Source: an uncultured Bacteroidales bacterium (lineage in GTDB: Bacteria > Bacteroidota > Bacteroidia > Bacteroidales > Paludibacteraceae). From it: a stretch of DNA of 64,000 nucleotides. A program made the position numbers and the translations under genes. Position 1 is the stretch's first letter, and each line of letters begins with the position of its first letter. Below, piece after piece: positions 18,181 to 25,874 of this stretch. Location of the stretch: assembly GCA_900542355.1 (NCBI GenBank), contig UQNE01000001.1:186001-250000 (forward strand), written 5' to 3'. The notes beneath the pieces are model-generated. The model did no database searches, was not told where the DNA came from, and saw only the letters and a program-made list of their open reading frames with translations.

Positions 18181-19749
18181 TTAGTTCAAAGAGAGAGGTA
18201 CAGGGCTCAAGCGAGTCTCTTTACCATCAGGTCCCATAGCGCGGATGTCGGTAATGACTACGATAGCACCTTTTTTGAGTTTACCGAGGCGAGCCAACTG
18301 GTCGGAAGTAAACTTATTGCCACGCGACTCAGAGATGACACCATTGATATTAACCTTGAAAGAGGTGATCTTGTAAGGCAGATCGAGCAGACCATCGGGA
18401 CCATAACTTGCGATGACGGTAGCGTTGGGGTTGAGGAGTGCGCCACGAGAGATGTTGCCATCTTGGTACTCGGTGTCGCCGCTCTTGAAGTAAGCACCCG
18501 GTTTCGGAAGTGCTTTGACACGATAATCGCGCGAACCCATCGGTTGCATTTTACCTTCCAACTCAGCCGCAACAGTAATTGTAACCTTTTTGGAACTGTC
18601 GCCCGGTTTGATAATCCAGAAGCCGTTCTTCTGCGATACAGCCGCACCGGCTACAGAGACCTTTACTTTCTCGTTGCTAACACCCGGCACTGAGATAGAG
18701 AACTGGTTGTCGTAGCCACGATACATGATGTTGAGGTCGTTGTTGGAGATAGTAACACTCGGTTCACCAACCGTATATTCGCTCTCGAAGGGGAGGTACT
18801 CCATCTCGTCGGTAGCGGGGTTCATATAGGCGATTTGTCCTTTGAACTTACGCAATCCGACCGAACTTGCCACCACTTCGTACAGACCTTGGTCGTTGAT
18901 ACGCTGTCCCTCGACATAGTACTCGGGGCGTCGGGTAGAGTCGACTGCAGCCAAGATGATTTGTGCGGAGTACTTACCGCCACGGATGACATAGTCAGAC
19001 TTCGGAATGATGTAGGCGTTGAGTTTATTAACACGCAAGTCGCCGGCATCGGTACGATCCATAAGGTACTGAATCATCTCGCTCTCGGTAGTGCGCACAT
19101 CGTTTTGCATCTTGGTGAGAATGGTGATACTTGCGCCTACAGGCATACCCTCGAAGATTGCCACTTCCCAGTCGCAAGAATCCTGCTCGTGCGAGTTCCA
19201 ACCTTTTTCGGTAGCGAAGACTTTGCCAAACTCGTTGCGCAACTCGGCATCGCCTGTAGCCAACTCCATGATATAATCGCGATACATAGCAATCATCTCT
19301 TTGAGGACAGCACCATTTCCCTCGTTGATAGCATACTGCGCCGTTACATCCAAATTGGAGTTACCCTCGATATTACGAGCGGGGTCTCCTCCTGCATCCT
19401 TACGCGCATCCACCTTTTTCTGACCATCGGCAAGAATAGCGATTTGCGTTTTGAAATCTTGGATATAGTTGTAAAGGCTATCGGCACGATGGTGCAATTC
19501 TTGGGACTTATCGTACCACTCTTGCATTTTCTCTGGGTTTTGGTCGGTAGCCGCCTTAAAGTCGCGATACAACTTGTTGTTGCGGTTGACCGAAGCCTCC
19601 ATAGAAGAGTGCAGACTATCGTCCACAAGCGTAAAACCATTTAGGATGTCTGTACTTACATTCAACGCCAACATAGCGGTGAGTACCAAGTACATCATAC
19701 CTATCATTTTTTGTCTCGGGGTTTCCGGACAGTTTTTTGCTCCTCCCAT
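18181..19749 (-). CDS. gldM: T9SS/gliding motor protein GldM/PorM
   Basis: GldM forms, with GldL, the proton-driven rotary motor in the inner membrane and reaches through the periplasm to the GldK/N ring. The protein has 522 residues. It begins with the family signature GGAKNCPETPRQKMIGMMYL, which runs into the single transmembrane helix (MYLVLTAMLALNVSTDIL). The rest is a long periplasmic region matching the usual four-domain build, including MNPATDEMEYLPFESEYTVG and PGVSNEKVKVS. Length and order are normal. It starts 43 bp after gldL; a 7-bp AATTA array fills much of that gap. Confidence 0.95.
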   Translation of the reverse strand: MGGAKNCPETPRQKMIGMMYLVLTAMLALNVSTDILNGFTLVDDSLHSSMEASVNRNNKLYRDFKAATDQNPEKMQEWYDKSQELHHRADSLYNYIQDFKTQIAILADGQKKVDARKDAGGDPARNIEGNSNLDVTAQYAINEGNGAVLKEMIAMYRDYIMELATGDAELRNEFGKVFATEKGWNSHEQDSCDWEVAIFEGMPVGASITILTKMQNDVRTTESEMIQYLMDRTDAGDLRVNKLNAYIIPKSDYVIRGGKYSAQIILAAVDSTRRPEYYVEGQRINDQGLYEVVASSVGLRKFKGQIAYMNPATDEMEYLPFESEYTVGEPSVTISNNDLNIMYRGYDNQFSISVPGVSNEKVKVSVAGAAVSQKNGFWIIKPGDSSKKVTITVAAELEGKMQPMGSRDYRVKALPKPGAYFKSGDTEYQDGNISRGALLNPNATVIASYGPDGLLDLPYKITSFKVNINGVISESRGNKFTSDQLARLGKLKKGAIVVITDIRAMGPDGKETRLSPVPLSLN

Positions 19750-19752
19750 AAG

Positions 19753-19780
19753 TCAATTATGAATTAACAATTAAGAAATT
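19753..19780. repeat. 4 x 7-bp AATTA array between gldL and gldM
   Basis: Units TCAATTA, TGAATTA, ACAATTA and AGAAATT precede the gldM start codon by about four bases. Confidence 0.75.
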
Positions 19781-19792
19781 AATGACGGGAGA

Positions 19793-20788
19793 TTATGCCA
19801 AGGCATTGAGCATATTACCATATATTTGGTTGAGATCAGCCACTTGTTTAGCCAACTTAGCGGAAGCAGCGTTGTATGCTTCGTGGTTCTTTTGTGCCTC
19901 GAGTGCAGCGGCGTGGATAGCCTCCACATTAGCAGAAACGGCACTAAGGGAAGCGTTTTGCGCTTTGATTGCATCTACTTGCGCTTGAATCGTATTGAGT
20001 TGGAGTTCGTAGATCGAATTGAGTGCTCCTACATTAGCGGACACTTGCTCAACAGACTGTTGGTAGCCTTTGGTCCCCTCAACAACTTTCTGCATCTCGG
20101 TGCGCACTGCATCGTAAGCAGTGTCTAAACCCTCGGCATTGTGATTGAGTTTGTCGGAAGCCGCAGCGAAAGAGTTACCGAGTGCAGCAGAAGCGTCAGC
20201 CAAGGAGCCTTGTGCAGAAGCAAACTTTTCGGCAGCCTCACCGGCAGCAGCCAACTTACCCTCGAGATTAGCGGTAGAGGTAGCCACTTTGCCGAGTTCG
20301 GAGAGTTGTGCAGCGGTCTTAGCGAGATCGGAGATACCATCTTTGAGTGCAGCCATTTCGCCTTCGCTGAGCGAGGGAGCAGCGGCACGAGCGGAAGCCA
20401 CGGGTGCACCTGTTGTCTCGGCAGGAACGACACCGTCTGCTACGCCGGCACCTAACAAGGTAGGACGCGCTTGGTGCGATTTCTCTTCGAGCAATTCGGG
20501 TTTTGCACCGAACTCAAGAAGTTGCGGGAAGACATTCTCCCAGTGGAACTCGGGGTGTGGTTTATCCAAAGTACCGATAAGGAACAAGAAAGCCTCGGTA
20601 AACATACCGATCATAAGTACTTGACTTGCACCCGGCCAGTGTAATATCTTAAACAAAGCACCTACAATAACGACTGATGCACCGACAGAGTACACGATGT
20701 TAACGATGTTCCTACCATTGTAGGACTCATACCAGTGCATAAACTTGGCCCAAGGGCTCTGTTTCTTTTCAACATTTTCTGTTGCCAT
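19793..20788 (-). CDS. gldL: T9SS/gliding motor protein GldL/PorL
   Basis: GldL is the proton-channel partner of GldM. The 331-residue protein has two N-terminal membrane helices (about 29-47 and 55-74; IVYSVGASVVIVGALFKILH and VLMIGMFTEAFLFLIGTL). The membrane glutamate expected for proton coupling is at about Glu65 in FTEAF. Signature phrases include NGRNIVNIVYSVGA and HWPGASQVL. A long cytoplasmic Ala-rich, coiled-coil-like tail follows (about 140-331), ending QVADLNQIYGNMLNAL. It is separated from gldK by an unusually long 261-bp gap that holds a hairpin and a possible internal promoter. Confidence 0.95.
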   Translation of the reverse strand: MATENVEKKQSPWAKFMHWYESYNGRNIVNIVYSVGASVVIVGALFKILHWPGASQVLMIGMFTEAFLFLIGTLDKPHPEFHWENVFPQLLEFGAKPELLEEKSHQARPTLLGAGVADGVVPAETTGAPVASARAAAPSLSEGEMAALKDGISDLAKTAAQLSELGKVATSTANLEGKLAAAGEAAEKFASAQGSLADASAALGNSFAAASDKLNHNAEGLDTAYDAVRTEMQKVVEGTKGYQQSVEQVSANVGALNSIYELQLNTIQAQVDAIKAQNASLSAVSANVEAIHAAALEAQKNHEAYNAASAKLAKQVADLNQIYGNMLNALA

Positions 20789-20863
20789 AAGTTTGATTTT
20801 TAGTTAGTTTTTTTGGTATTAAAGAATTACAATCTTTTGTATTACAGATTGATAGACTAATTT

Positions 20864-20955
20864 CAAAACTAGATTGACACCCTATATATATAAGGTAAAT
20901 ACCTAAAACCTTATACAGACAGATGTATATGTTTGACTCCTCAAATATATATAGG
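20864..20955 (-). promoter_or_regulatory. possible internal promoter and hairpins in the gldK-gldL gap
   Basis: On the - strand TAGTTTTG (20864-20871) fits the -7 consensus, but no good -33 is seen at the right distance. Nearby, 20924-20936 can pair with 20941-20953 around a CTCC loop (13 positions, two of them C-A mismatches in the transcript). TATAAGGT (20889-20896) pairs with ACCTTATA (20908-20915). CCTATATATA (20881-20890) is an exact inverted repeat of 20946-20955. These structures overlap and may be alternatives. Confidence 0.45.
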
Positions 20956-21049
20956 AAGGCATACTTGGCGCGCAACACAGACCGCATACGCTACACTGAC
21001 TACTAATTAAGTCGGTTGCCTCCTATATATTCGAGCAATCGCTATTCAG

Positions 21050-22399
21050 TTAGTCGCCAATGTACGCGCGAACGCAGCGGAATCCGATGTAGGGGCGGCT
21101 CTCGTACTGATACTCGTAGGTACGAACACCGCATTGGAGATAGTAACTGATGTCTTTCCAACTACCGCCCTTGATGACCTTGCGTTTGAGGATGTCGGGG
21201 TCGGCCTTGCGTGCCATATATGAATAGTCGGGGTTCAAATCGTGTACGCTGGTATTGGAGGAAGTCTGGTAGGCACTATTGGTCCACTCAGCCACATTAC
21301 CCGCCATATCGAAGAGGCCGAAATCGTTGGGTCGATACTGAGCGACCTTAGTAGTGGTAGTTCCGGTATCATCGTTGTATGCACCACGGTAAGGCTTGAA
21401 GTTAGCCAAGAAGCAACCTTTGGCATCACGCGCATAGTTGCCACCCCACGGGTACATAGCCATCTTACGACCGCCACGCGCAGCATACTCCCACTGTGCT
21501 TCGGTAGGAAGGCGATACTCTTGTGCGGGCAGTTTGCTATGGGAGTTGAAATACATAGTACGCCAATTGCAGAAGGCATGTGCCTGCTCCCATGTAACAC
21601 CTACGACAGGATACTCGGCGTAGCCCGGGTGGGAGAAATACATGTGCAACATCGGGTCGTTGAACGAGAATTGGAAATCACGACGCCAAACCAATGTATC
21701 GGGATAAATACAGATAATCTTGCGTGTCAGCAGGTCTTGCGGTTCGCGCAGGGGGCGAATGATAGTGCTATCTAAGATACCACCGTTCTCGTCCACCCAG
21801 AATGTATCGACGCGGACAGATGCGCCCTCGGGATAACGGCTAGTAGCGACATCGAACTTATTGCGTTGGAGCACAGCCTCGTCGTAGTTAACCCATTGGT
21901 AGCGATAGTGCAAGAAATTGGTTTTGAGCGTCTTACCATCGGAATAGTACATCGGAGCCAAGGCATCGACAACATCCTCGTCCTTGCTATCCCAAGGAAT
22001 TTTCTTACGCCAGTTGAGCGTAAAACTCTCCTCATCGAAATCCTCGTCTTTGGGTTGGATAGCATAGTCGGTAAGACCAGCAGCAACCAAATAGGTCATT
22101 GCGATAGAATCGCGTACCCAGTTGACAAACTGCAGATACTCGTTATTGGTAATCTCTGTTTCATCCATCCAGAAAGCCTCGACAGTGGCCATCATGATAT
22201 TGTCGGGTTGCTCAAACACAGCGGACTGTGTGTTGGCACCCATCATAAACGATCCCTTTTTGATAAACACCATACCATAGGGGTTCGCCTCTTTGAAGTT
22301 TCCCGGGTTGCGTGCACCGACCAACTCGCCGGCAGGTTTGTTGCAACTTGCCAAAGCGATTGCCAATGCAATCAATGGAAGAATCTTTTTCAGTTTCAT
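21050..22399 (-). CDS. gldK: T9SS lipoprotein GldK/PorK
   Basis: GldK is an outer-membrane-anchored lipoprotein with a formylglycine-generating-enzyme (FGE/SUMF1) fold. It forms the periplasmic T9SS ring with GldN. The 449-residue protein has a lipoprotein signal with LASC (Cys19). FGE-fold segments follow: GSFMMGAN, EAFWMDETEITNNEYLQFV, VGVTWEQAHAFCNWR, EYRLPTEAQWEYAARGG, FGLFDMAGNVAEWT and GGSWKD ... PYIGFRC. The long insertion between about residues 110 and 260 is typical of GldK. It lies between porP and gldL in the normal order. Confidence 0.95.
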   Translation of the reverse strand: MKLKKILPLIALAIALASCNKPAGELVGARNPGNFKEANPYGMVFIKKGSFMMGANTQSAVFEQPDNIMMATVEAFWMDETEITNNEYLQFVNWVRDSIAMTYLVAAGLTDYAIQPKDEDFDEESFTLNWRKKIPWDSKDEDVVDALAPMYYSDGKTLKTNFLHYRYQWVNYDEAVLQRNKFDVATSRYPEGASVRVDTFWVDENGGILDSTIIRPLREPQDLLTRKIICIYPDTLVWRRDFQFSFNDPMLHMYFSHPGYAEYPVVGVTWEQAHAFCNWRTMYFNSHSKLPAQEYRLPTEAQWEYAARGGRKMAMYPWGGNYARDAKGCFLANFKPYRGAYNDDTGTTTTKVAQYRPNDFGLFDMAGNVAEWTNSAYQTSSNTSVHDLNPDYSYMARKADPDILKRKVIKGGSWKDISYYLQCGVRTYEYQYESRPYIGFRCVRAYIGD

Positions 22400-22464
22400 A
22401 TCTGTATCTAAAGTATTTATTTTCTAAAATATGTTATTTTTCTTCATCTATCAAGAGAGCCTTA

Positions 22465-22508
22465 GGTCTCGACAAGCATTCGACTATCATTCGACAAGTC
22501 TCCAACCC
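22465..22508 (+). repeat. 11-bp array of the GGTCTCGA type, copy 2
   Basis: Units GGTCTCGACAA, GCATTCGACTA, TCATTCGACAA and GTCTCCAACCC fill the gap between porP and gldK and touch the porP stop. They resemble the arrays at 9972-10026 and 59198-59230. Confidence 0.75.
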
Positions 22509-23473
22509 TATAAGTAGCGAACACTTTTATATTTATTAGTGCGTTTGGGCTTGAGGATATCAAATCCATACGCCAAATAAATCTCGTGCGAACCATAACT
22601 CTCCAGGAGCAGTTTGCTAGTGGGCAACTCGCAACTATACCCCAACTGCAACCCCGAAATGATGTCGATATTGAGCAGTATGTTAACACTTCCTGCCACT
22701 CGGTATCCCAATCCCCAACGGTATCTATCCTTATACTCGCACATCAGCGTGGCGTTGAGATCCCATGAGCGGAAGTCGGACATCAGCATTGCACTGGGCT
22801 TGAGTTGCCAATCGCGGTTGTTCTTGAAGCGGTAGTTGTATCCACCTGCCACATACATTGTACCACGAATATGCAATGTAGAGTAGTCATCCCAATCGAT
22901 TTTCGGTTGTGTGATATGTCCGTAACTACCTCCGACCCACCAAGTAGCGGTAGAATAGTAGATACCTGCGCCCATATCAAAGGACATTCCCGACTTGCTG
23001 CCTTTGGGTATCACCTCGTCACTTTGGTCGAAATAGTCGGAGCCGCTCAACTGCCCCAAATTGACACTATCGCCCTTGAAGCCAACGCTGATAAAGCCGA
23101 GATCGACACCGATTGCCAAGTAGCCTTTGCCCAGTTTTTGACGGTAGGCATACTGCACATAGAAGGCTTGGTTGGTAAAGAGGCCGTATCGGTCGTTCAT
23201 AAACCGTACCCCTGCGCCATGATGTGTCTTGCCTATCACAAAAGGAGAAGCGAATGAGAACCAAGTAGTCATCGGTGCGTTGGTGATGTCCACATACTGC
23301 ATACGATGCAGCCCCGCCACTTTCATCAAATCTCCTTCTCCCGCCGCTGCAGGATTGTAGGCTGTAGGTAAATACATATATTGTCCTATCTGAGGGTCAA
23401 ACTGCGCACTAACGACAGCGACAGTAAAGACCATTAGACACAGAACAACATACCTTTTCACACTTATTCCCAA
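22508..23473 (-). CDS. porP: T9SS outer-membrane protein PorP/SprF family
   Basis: PorP/SprF proteins are outer-membrane beta-barrels that work with the T9SS. The protein has a signal peptide ending in VVSAQ, followed by the family opening FDPQIGQYMYLPTAYNPAAAGE. Beta-strand-rich sequence and conserved segments such as HHGAGVRFMNDRYGLFTNQ and YSCELPTSKLLLESYGSHEIYLAYGF follow. No ATG is available at the right place: the frame opens with TTG at 23471-23473, and a GTG at 23459-23461 would begin exactly at the signal peptide (M-KRYVVLCLMVFTVAVVSA) and is preferred. The stop of the DUF2795 gene is adjacent, so the two are co-transcribed. Confidence 0.9.
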   Translation of the reverse strand: MGISVKRYVVLCLMVFTVAVVSAQFDPQIGQYMYLPTAYNPAAAGEGDLMKVAGLHRMQYVDITNAPMTTWFSFASPFVIGKTHHGAGVRFMNDRYGLFTNQAFYVQYAYRQKLGKGYLAIGVDLGFISVGFKGDSVNLGQLSGSDYFDQSDEVIPKGSKSGMSFDMGAGIYYSTATWWVGGSYGHITQPKIDWDDYSTLHIRGTMYVAGGYNYRFKNNRDWQLKPSAMLMSDFRSWDLNATLMCEYKDRYRWGLGYRVAGSVNILLNIDIISGLQLGYSCELPTSKLLLESYGSHEIYLAYGFDILKPKRTNKYKSVRYL

Positions 23474-23701
23474 TCAATATTCATCCTCGTTGAAGAAGAA
23501 ATCTTCATCGTTGGTCGGATAATCCGGCCAAATATCAAGGATACTATCATAGACTTCTTCATCATCATCTTCCAACTCTTGGAGGTTCTCAATAACCTCT
23601 GAAGGTGCACCAATACGGTTGGCATAATCCAACAACTCATCTTTCGTAGCAGGCCATGGCGCATCTTCTAACTTTGATGCTAACTCGAGTGTCCAATACA
23701 T
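23474..23701 (-). CDS. small acidic protein, DUF2795-like, heading the T9SS operon
   Basis: This 75-residue cytoplasmic protein is strongly acidic (ELEDDDEEVYDSILDIW and NDEDFFFNEDEY at the end). The sequence LEDAPWPATKDELLDYANRIGAP and WPDYPT match the small Bacteroidetes proteins annotated with DUF2795; the function is unknown. It is complete, with a leader of about 125 nt and a good promoter (23834-23865). It sits directly before porP without a gap. Whether it has any link to secretion is not known; co-transcription is the only evidence here. Confidence 0.85.
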   Translation of the reverse strand: MYWTLELASKLEDAPWPATKDELLDYANRIGAPSEVIENLQELEDDDEEVYDSILDIWPDYPTNDEDFFFNEDEY

Positions 23702-23833
23702 ATCTTTCCGTTCAAGTTATTGATTATAAAACTATCGACAACCGACTGATAATCAGCCGCATAAAATCGAGCAAGCACTCAAAAGCATACACAAAAGCGA
23801 CCCATTTGGGTGGACTTTCTCGAAATTATCGTG

Positions 23834-23865
23834 CAAAAGTAGTAAAAAGTTTCGGTCTGTGCAAG
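23834..23865 (-). promoter_or_regulatory. promoter of the T9SS operon
   Basis: On the - strand the -7 TACTTTTG (23834-23841) is perfect. CTTG (23862-23865) stands 20 bp upstream as a three-of-four match to the -33 TTTG. It faces the DUF2795-porP-gldKLMN genes. Confidence 0.65.
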
Positions 23866-23940
23866 TATTTTCTCCAACATTTTACATTTTCCGCCATTTT
23901 ATACCCGCAACTAATTGACAAAATGGTTCACAGAAATTGA

Positions 23941-24501
23941 TTATTTGTGCCAAATTGCCACATTGATTTGCTCTAAATCTCCCACTCTGCGAGCCAAGAC
24001 GAAGAAATAGTCGCTAAGTCGGTTGATGAATTTGCGTTCGTCCATTTTGGGATAATCGATAGCGACCATAAGTCGCTCCAAACGGCGTGTGATGGTGCGG
24101 CAGACATGGCATCGTGCGACACATTCGCTGCCTGCGGGCAAGATGAAAGCACGGACAGGCGTGAGGAGCGTCTGCATCAGGTCGATCCACTGTTCTAACT
24201 GTGCGACATCGGTTGCGAGTATCCATTCGCCCGGGGCAGCACTGAGGGATGCGCCGAGGTTGAACAGTTTGTTTTGCACCCAAAGCAGTTGCGTATCTAA
24301 ATCGGCAGAAGCGGCTGCCACGGAGGGGGTAGCATCGGCGTGAGAAGGCAGCGTAGCCAAAGCCGCACGCAACAAGCCTACCCACGCATTGAGTTCGTCG
24401 GCAGTGCCATAAGTTTCCAAGCGAGGGTCTGCCTTGCTGACACGCCGGTTATCAGCGAGGGAGGTCATACCTGTATCTCCTGTTTTAGTATAAATACTCA
24501 T
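23941..24501 (-). CDS. cob(I)alamin adenosyltransferase, PduO type
   Basis: The enzyme transfers the adenosyl group of ATP to cob(I)alamin to give coenzyme B12. The N-terminal ATP-binding motif YTKTGDTGMTSLADNRRVSK is complete. The family residues GTADELNAWVGLLR, LWVQNKLFNLGASLS, GSECVARCHVCRTITRRLER and INRLSDYFFVLAR follow. The frame is open 37 codons further upstream, but the family start MSIYTKTGDTGM places the start at 24501, giving 187 residues, the usual size. That start overlaps the stop of the methyltransferase gene by 4 bp (ATGA), so translation is coupled. Confidence 0.93.
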   Translation of the reverse strand: MSIYTKTGDTGMTSLADNRRVSKADPRLETYGTADELNAWVGLLRAALATLPSHADATPSVAAASADLDTQLLWVQNKLFNLGASLSAAPGEWILATDVAQLEQWIDLMQTLLTPVRAFILPAGSECVARCHVCRTITRRLERLMVAIDYPKMDERKFINRLSDYFFVLARRVGDLEQINVAIWHK

Positions 24502-25304
24502 ATCCGTAATGTGTAATTTTTGTGTAGATAATGTGGATCGAAGAACACGATGCCCGCATGCCAAATATCCATTGTGGAAGTAACTTGAGGGTGTGCGCAA
24601 ATCTGTTTCCACGCTCTTTGCATAGCCGGCGAATAGTGGATATCATCGATAACAAATATGCTCTTCTCAGACACTAAGCGCACCAAATAATCGAAGTATC
24701 GGCAAGTAGCCTCTTCGGTATGGTTGGCATCGATATATGCCCAATCGACTGCTGCGGGGGTGTAGCGGGAGAGTGTATCATCGATATTGCCATCGATAAG
24801 CGTGATATTGCGCAGGCCTAACTTTGCCCAATTAGTGCGTGCCAGGTCAGCAATGTCTTTGCAGCCCTCGAAGGTAGTGATATGATTGCGCGAGTCAGCC
24901 GCTGCGAGGTAGGCGGTAGTGATTCCGAGCGAGGTACCGAGTTCGACAATCTCTAGCGGGCGTTGCGCCTCATGGCTCATATAAGCAATCCATTTCATCC
25001 ATATCTGCCCTACACGGGTGGATTCGAGCGAGGTGCGGGCGATGTCTGCCACAGTGCGACTATAGTGCGTACCTTTGGCTATTGCGCCTGTGCCAAAGTC
25101 CTCGACATGGATAGGGGTGTGATTATTTAGCATACGCCGACGACACTGCTCGATAGGGGCGAAACAATAGTAAGCATTGGTGTCGTAGATCAACATACGC
25201 ACCAAATAGAACAGATAAGGCGAGTGGATACCCTCTCCACCTGTATTCCAAGAGGATAGACGATGACGGAGATATGCGCCAAGACGATATAAGGTGTTTT
25301 TCAT
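24498..25304 (-). CDS. class I SAM-dependent methyltransferase
   Basis: The protein has the Rossmann-fold SAM-binding motif I VELGTSLGITTAYLA, an acidic second strand (HITTFEG), and the later segment DWAYIDANHTEEATCRYFDYL followed by FVIDDIHYSP. This resembles the Methyltransf_24/O-methyltransferase group; the substrate is unknown. The open frame reaches 25397. However, a promoter -7 element lies at 25319-25326, so the start must be downstream of it: ATG at 25304 (MKNTLYRLGAYLRH), or 25310 (MQMKNTL). The length from 25304 is 268 residues. It is coupled to the adenosyltransferase gene by a 4-bp overlap. Confidence 0.82.
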   Translation of the reverse strand: MKNTLYRLGAYLRHRLSSWNTGGEGIHSPYLFYLVRMLIYDTNAYYCFAPIEQCRRRMLNNHTPIHVEDFGTGAIAKGTHYSRTVADIARTSLESTRVGQIWMKWIAYMSHEAQRPLEIVELGTSLGITTAYLAAADSRNHITTFEGCKDIADLARTNWAKLGLRNITLIDGNIDDTLSRYTPAAVDWAYIDANHTEEATCRYFDYLVRLVSEKSIFVIDDIHYSPAMQRAWKQICAHPQVTSTMDIWHAGIVFFDPHYLHKNYTLRI

Positions 25305-25318
25305 CTGCATTTGGGGCG

Positions 25319-25350
25319 CAAAGGTACACTTTTTTTCTGAAATATGCAAG
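25319..25350 (-). promoter_or_regulatory. promoter of the methyltransferase/adenosyltransferase pair
   Basis: The -7 TACCTTTG (25319-25326, - strand) and CTTG (25347-25350) with a 20-bp spacer match the Bacteroidetes consensus at all but one position. The leader would be under 15 nt. Confidence 0.65.
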
Positions 25351-25425
25351 AGCGGGAGGCAATCGGGCGAAATTATGCGGGTTTGGCAAGCCCGCAACGG
25401 GGGTACTTCGCGGGCGGAAGAACGG

Positions 25426-25546
25426 TCTAGGTATGGTTAGGTTATGGTCGGATTTGCTTAATCACTGCATAATCACCCCTTAATCACCCCTTAATCACCG
25501 CATAATCACCGCATAATCACCCGATAACGACCCGATGACGAATCGG
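25426..25546 (+). repeat. 11 x 11-bp degenerate tandem array, related to copies A and A'
   Basis: Eleven units of 11 bp run without a phase break: TCTAGGTATGG, TTAGGTTATGG, TCGGATTTGCT, then eight units mostly of the type TAATCACCCCT or TAATCACCGCA, fading into TGACGAATCGG. The hinge TCGGATTTGCTTAATCAC (25448-25465) matches TCGGGTTCGCTTAACCAC of copy A' (50449-50466) in 15 of 18 positions. Confidence 0.88.
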
Positions 25547-25731
25547 GAAAGATGTGGCAAAGGTAAGGATTAAGAAGCAGTGTGGGGTGTGGCGGTAGGG
25601 GGAGGCAAGAATGCTACGAGCGGCGGAGAGAAAAGCAACCATGCGGGATATGCGGGCTTGGCAAGCCCGCGACAACGATACTTCGCGGGCAAGGGGATTT
25701 TTGGGGAGGGATAATGAGGGATTGTAGGGGC

Positions 25732-25785
25732 TCCAGATAGTCCAGGGATTCCTGATGTTCTAGGAATTCCAGATGTTCCAGATTT
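25732..25785 (+). repeat. 6 x 9-bp degenerate array
   Basis: Units TCCAGATAG, TCCAGGGAT, TCCTGATGT, TCTAGGAAT, TCCAGATGT and TCCAGATTT run without a phase break. A similar 9-bp array is at 45563-45616. Confidence 0.82.
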
Positions 25786-25838
25786 AGAAAAAGGAATAGA
25801 TTTTATGATGAGTAATTGACCAACTTTTTGACAAAACC

Positions 25839-25870
25839 TTTGGACATTTCGCTATTTTTTTGTAATTTTG
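25839..25870 (+). promoter_or_regulatory. consensus promoter touching the start codon
   Basis: TTTG (25839-25842), a 20-bp spacer and TAATTTTG (25863-25870) are a perfect match to the consensus. The ATG of the next gene begins at 25875, so the transcript would start at or next to the start codon. Confidence 0.8.
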
Positions 25871-25874
25871 CGGC

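Larger units (their letters stand above)
25351..25838. other. non-coding stretch with hairpins and two kinds of array
   Basis: No gene is seen. A REP-like hairpin, GCGGGCTT-GGC-AAGCCCGC, occurs at 25652-25670, with a version carrying one wobble pair at 25377-25395. Each is followed by TACTTCGCGGGC (25404-25415, 25679-25690). Between and after them stand an 11-bp array (25426-25546) and a 9-bp array (25732-25785). Confidence 0.65.

Noticed and set aside
25351..25838. tRNA or other structured RNA gene in the long gap
   Set aside because: The hairpins are short isolated stems and no cloverleaf or CCA-like end was found.
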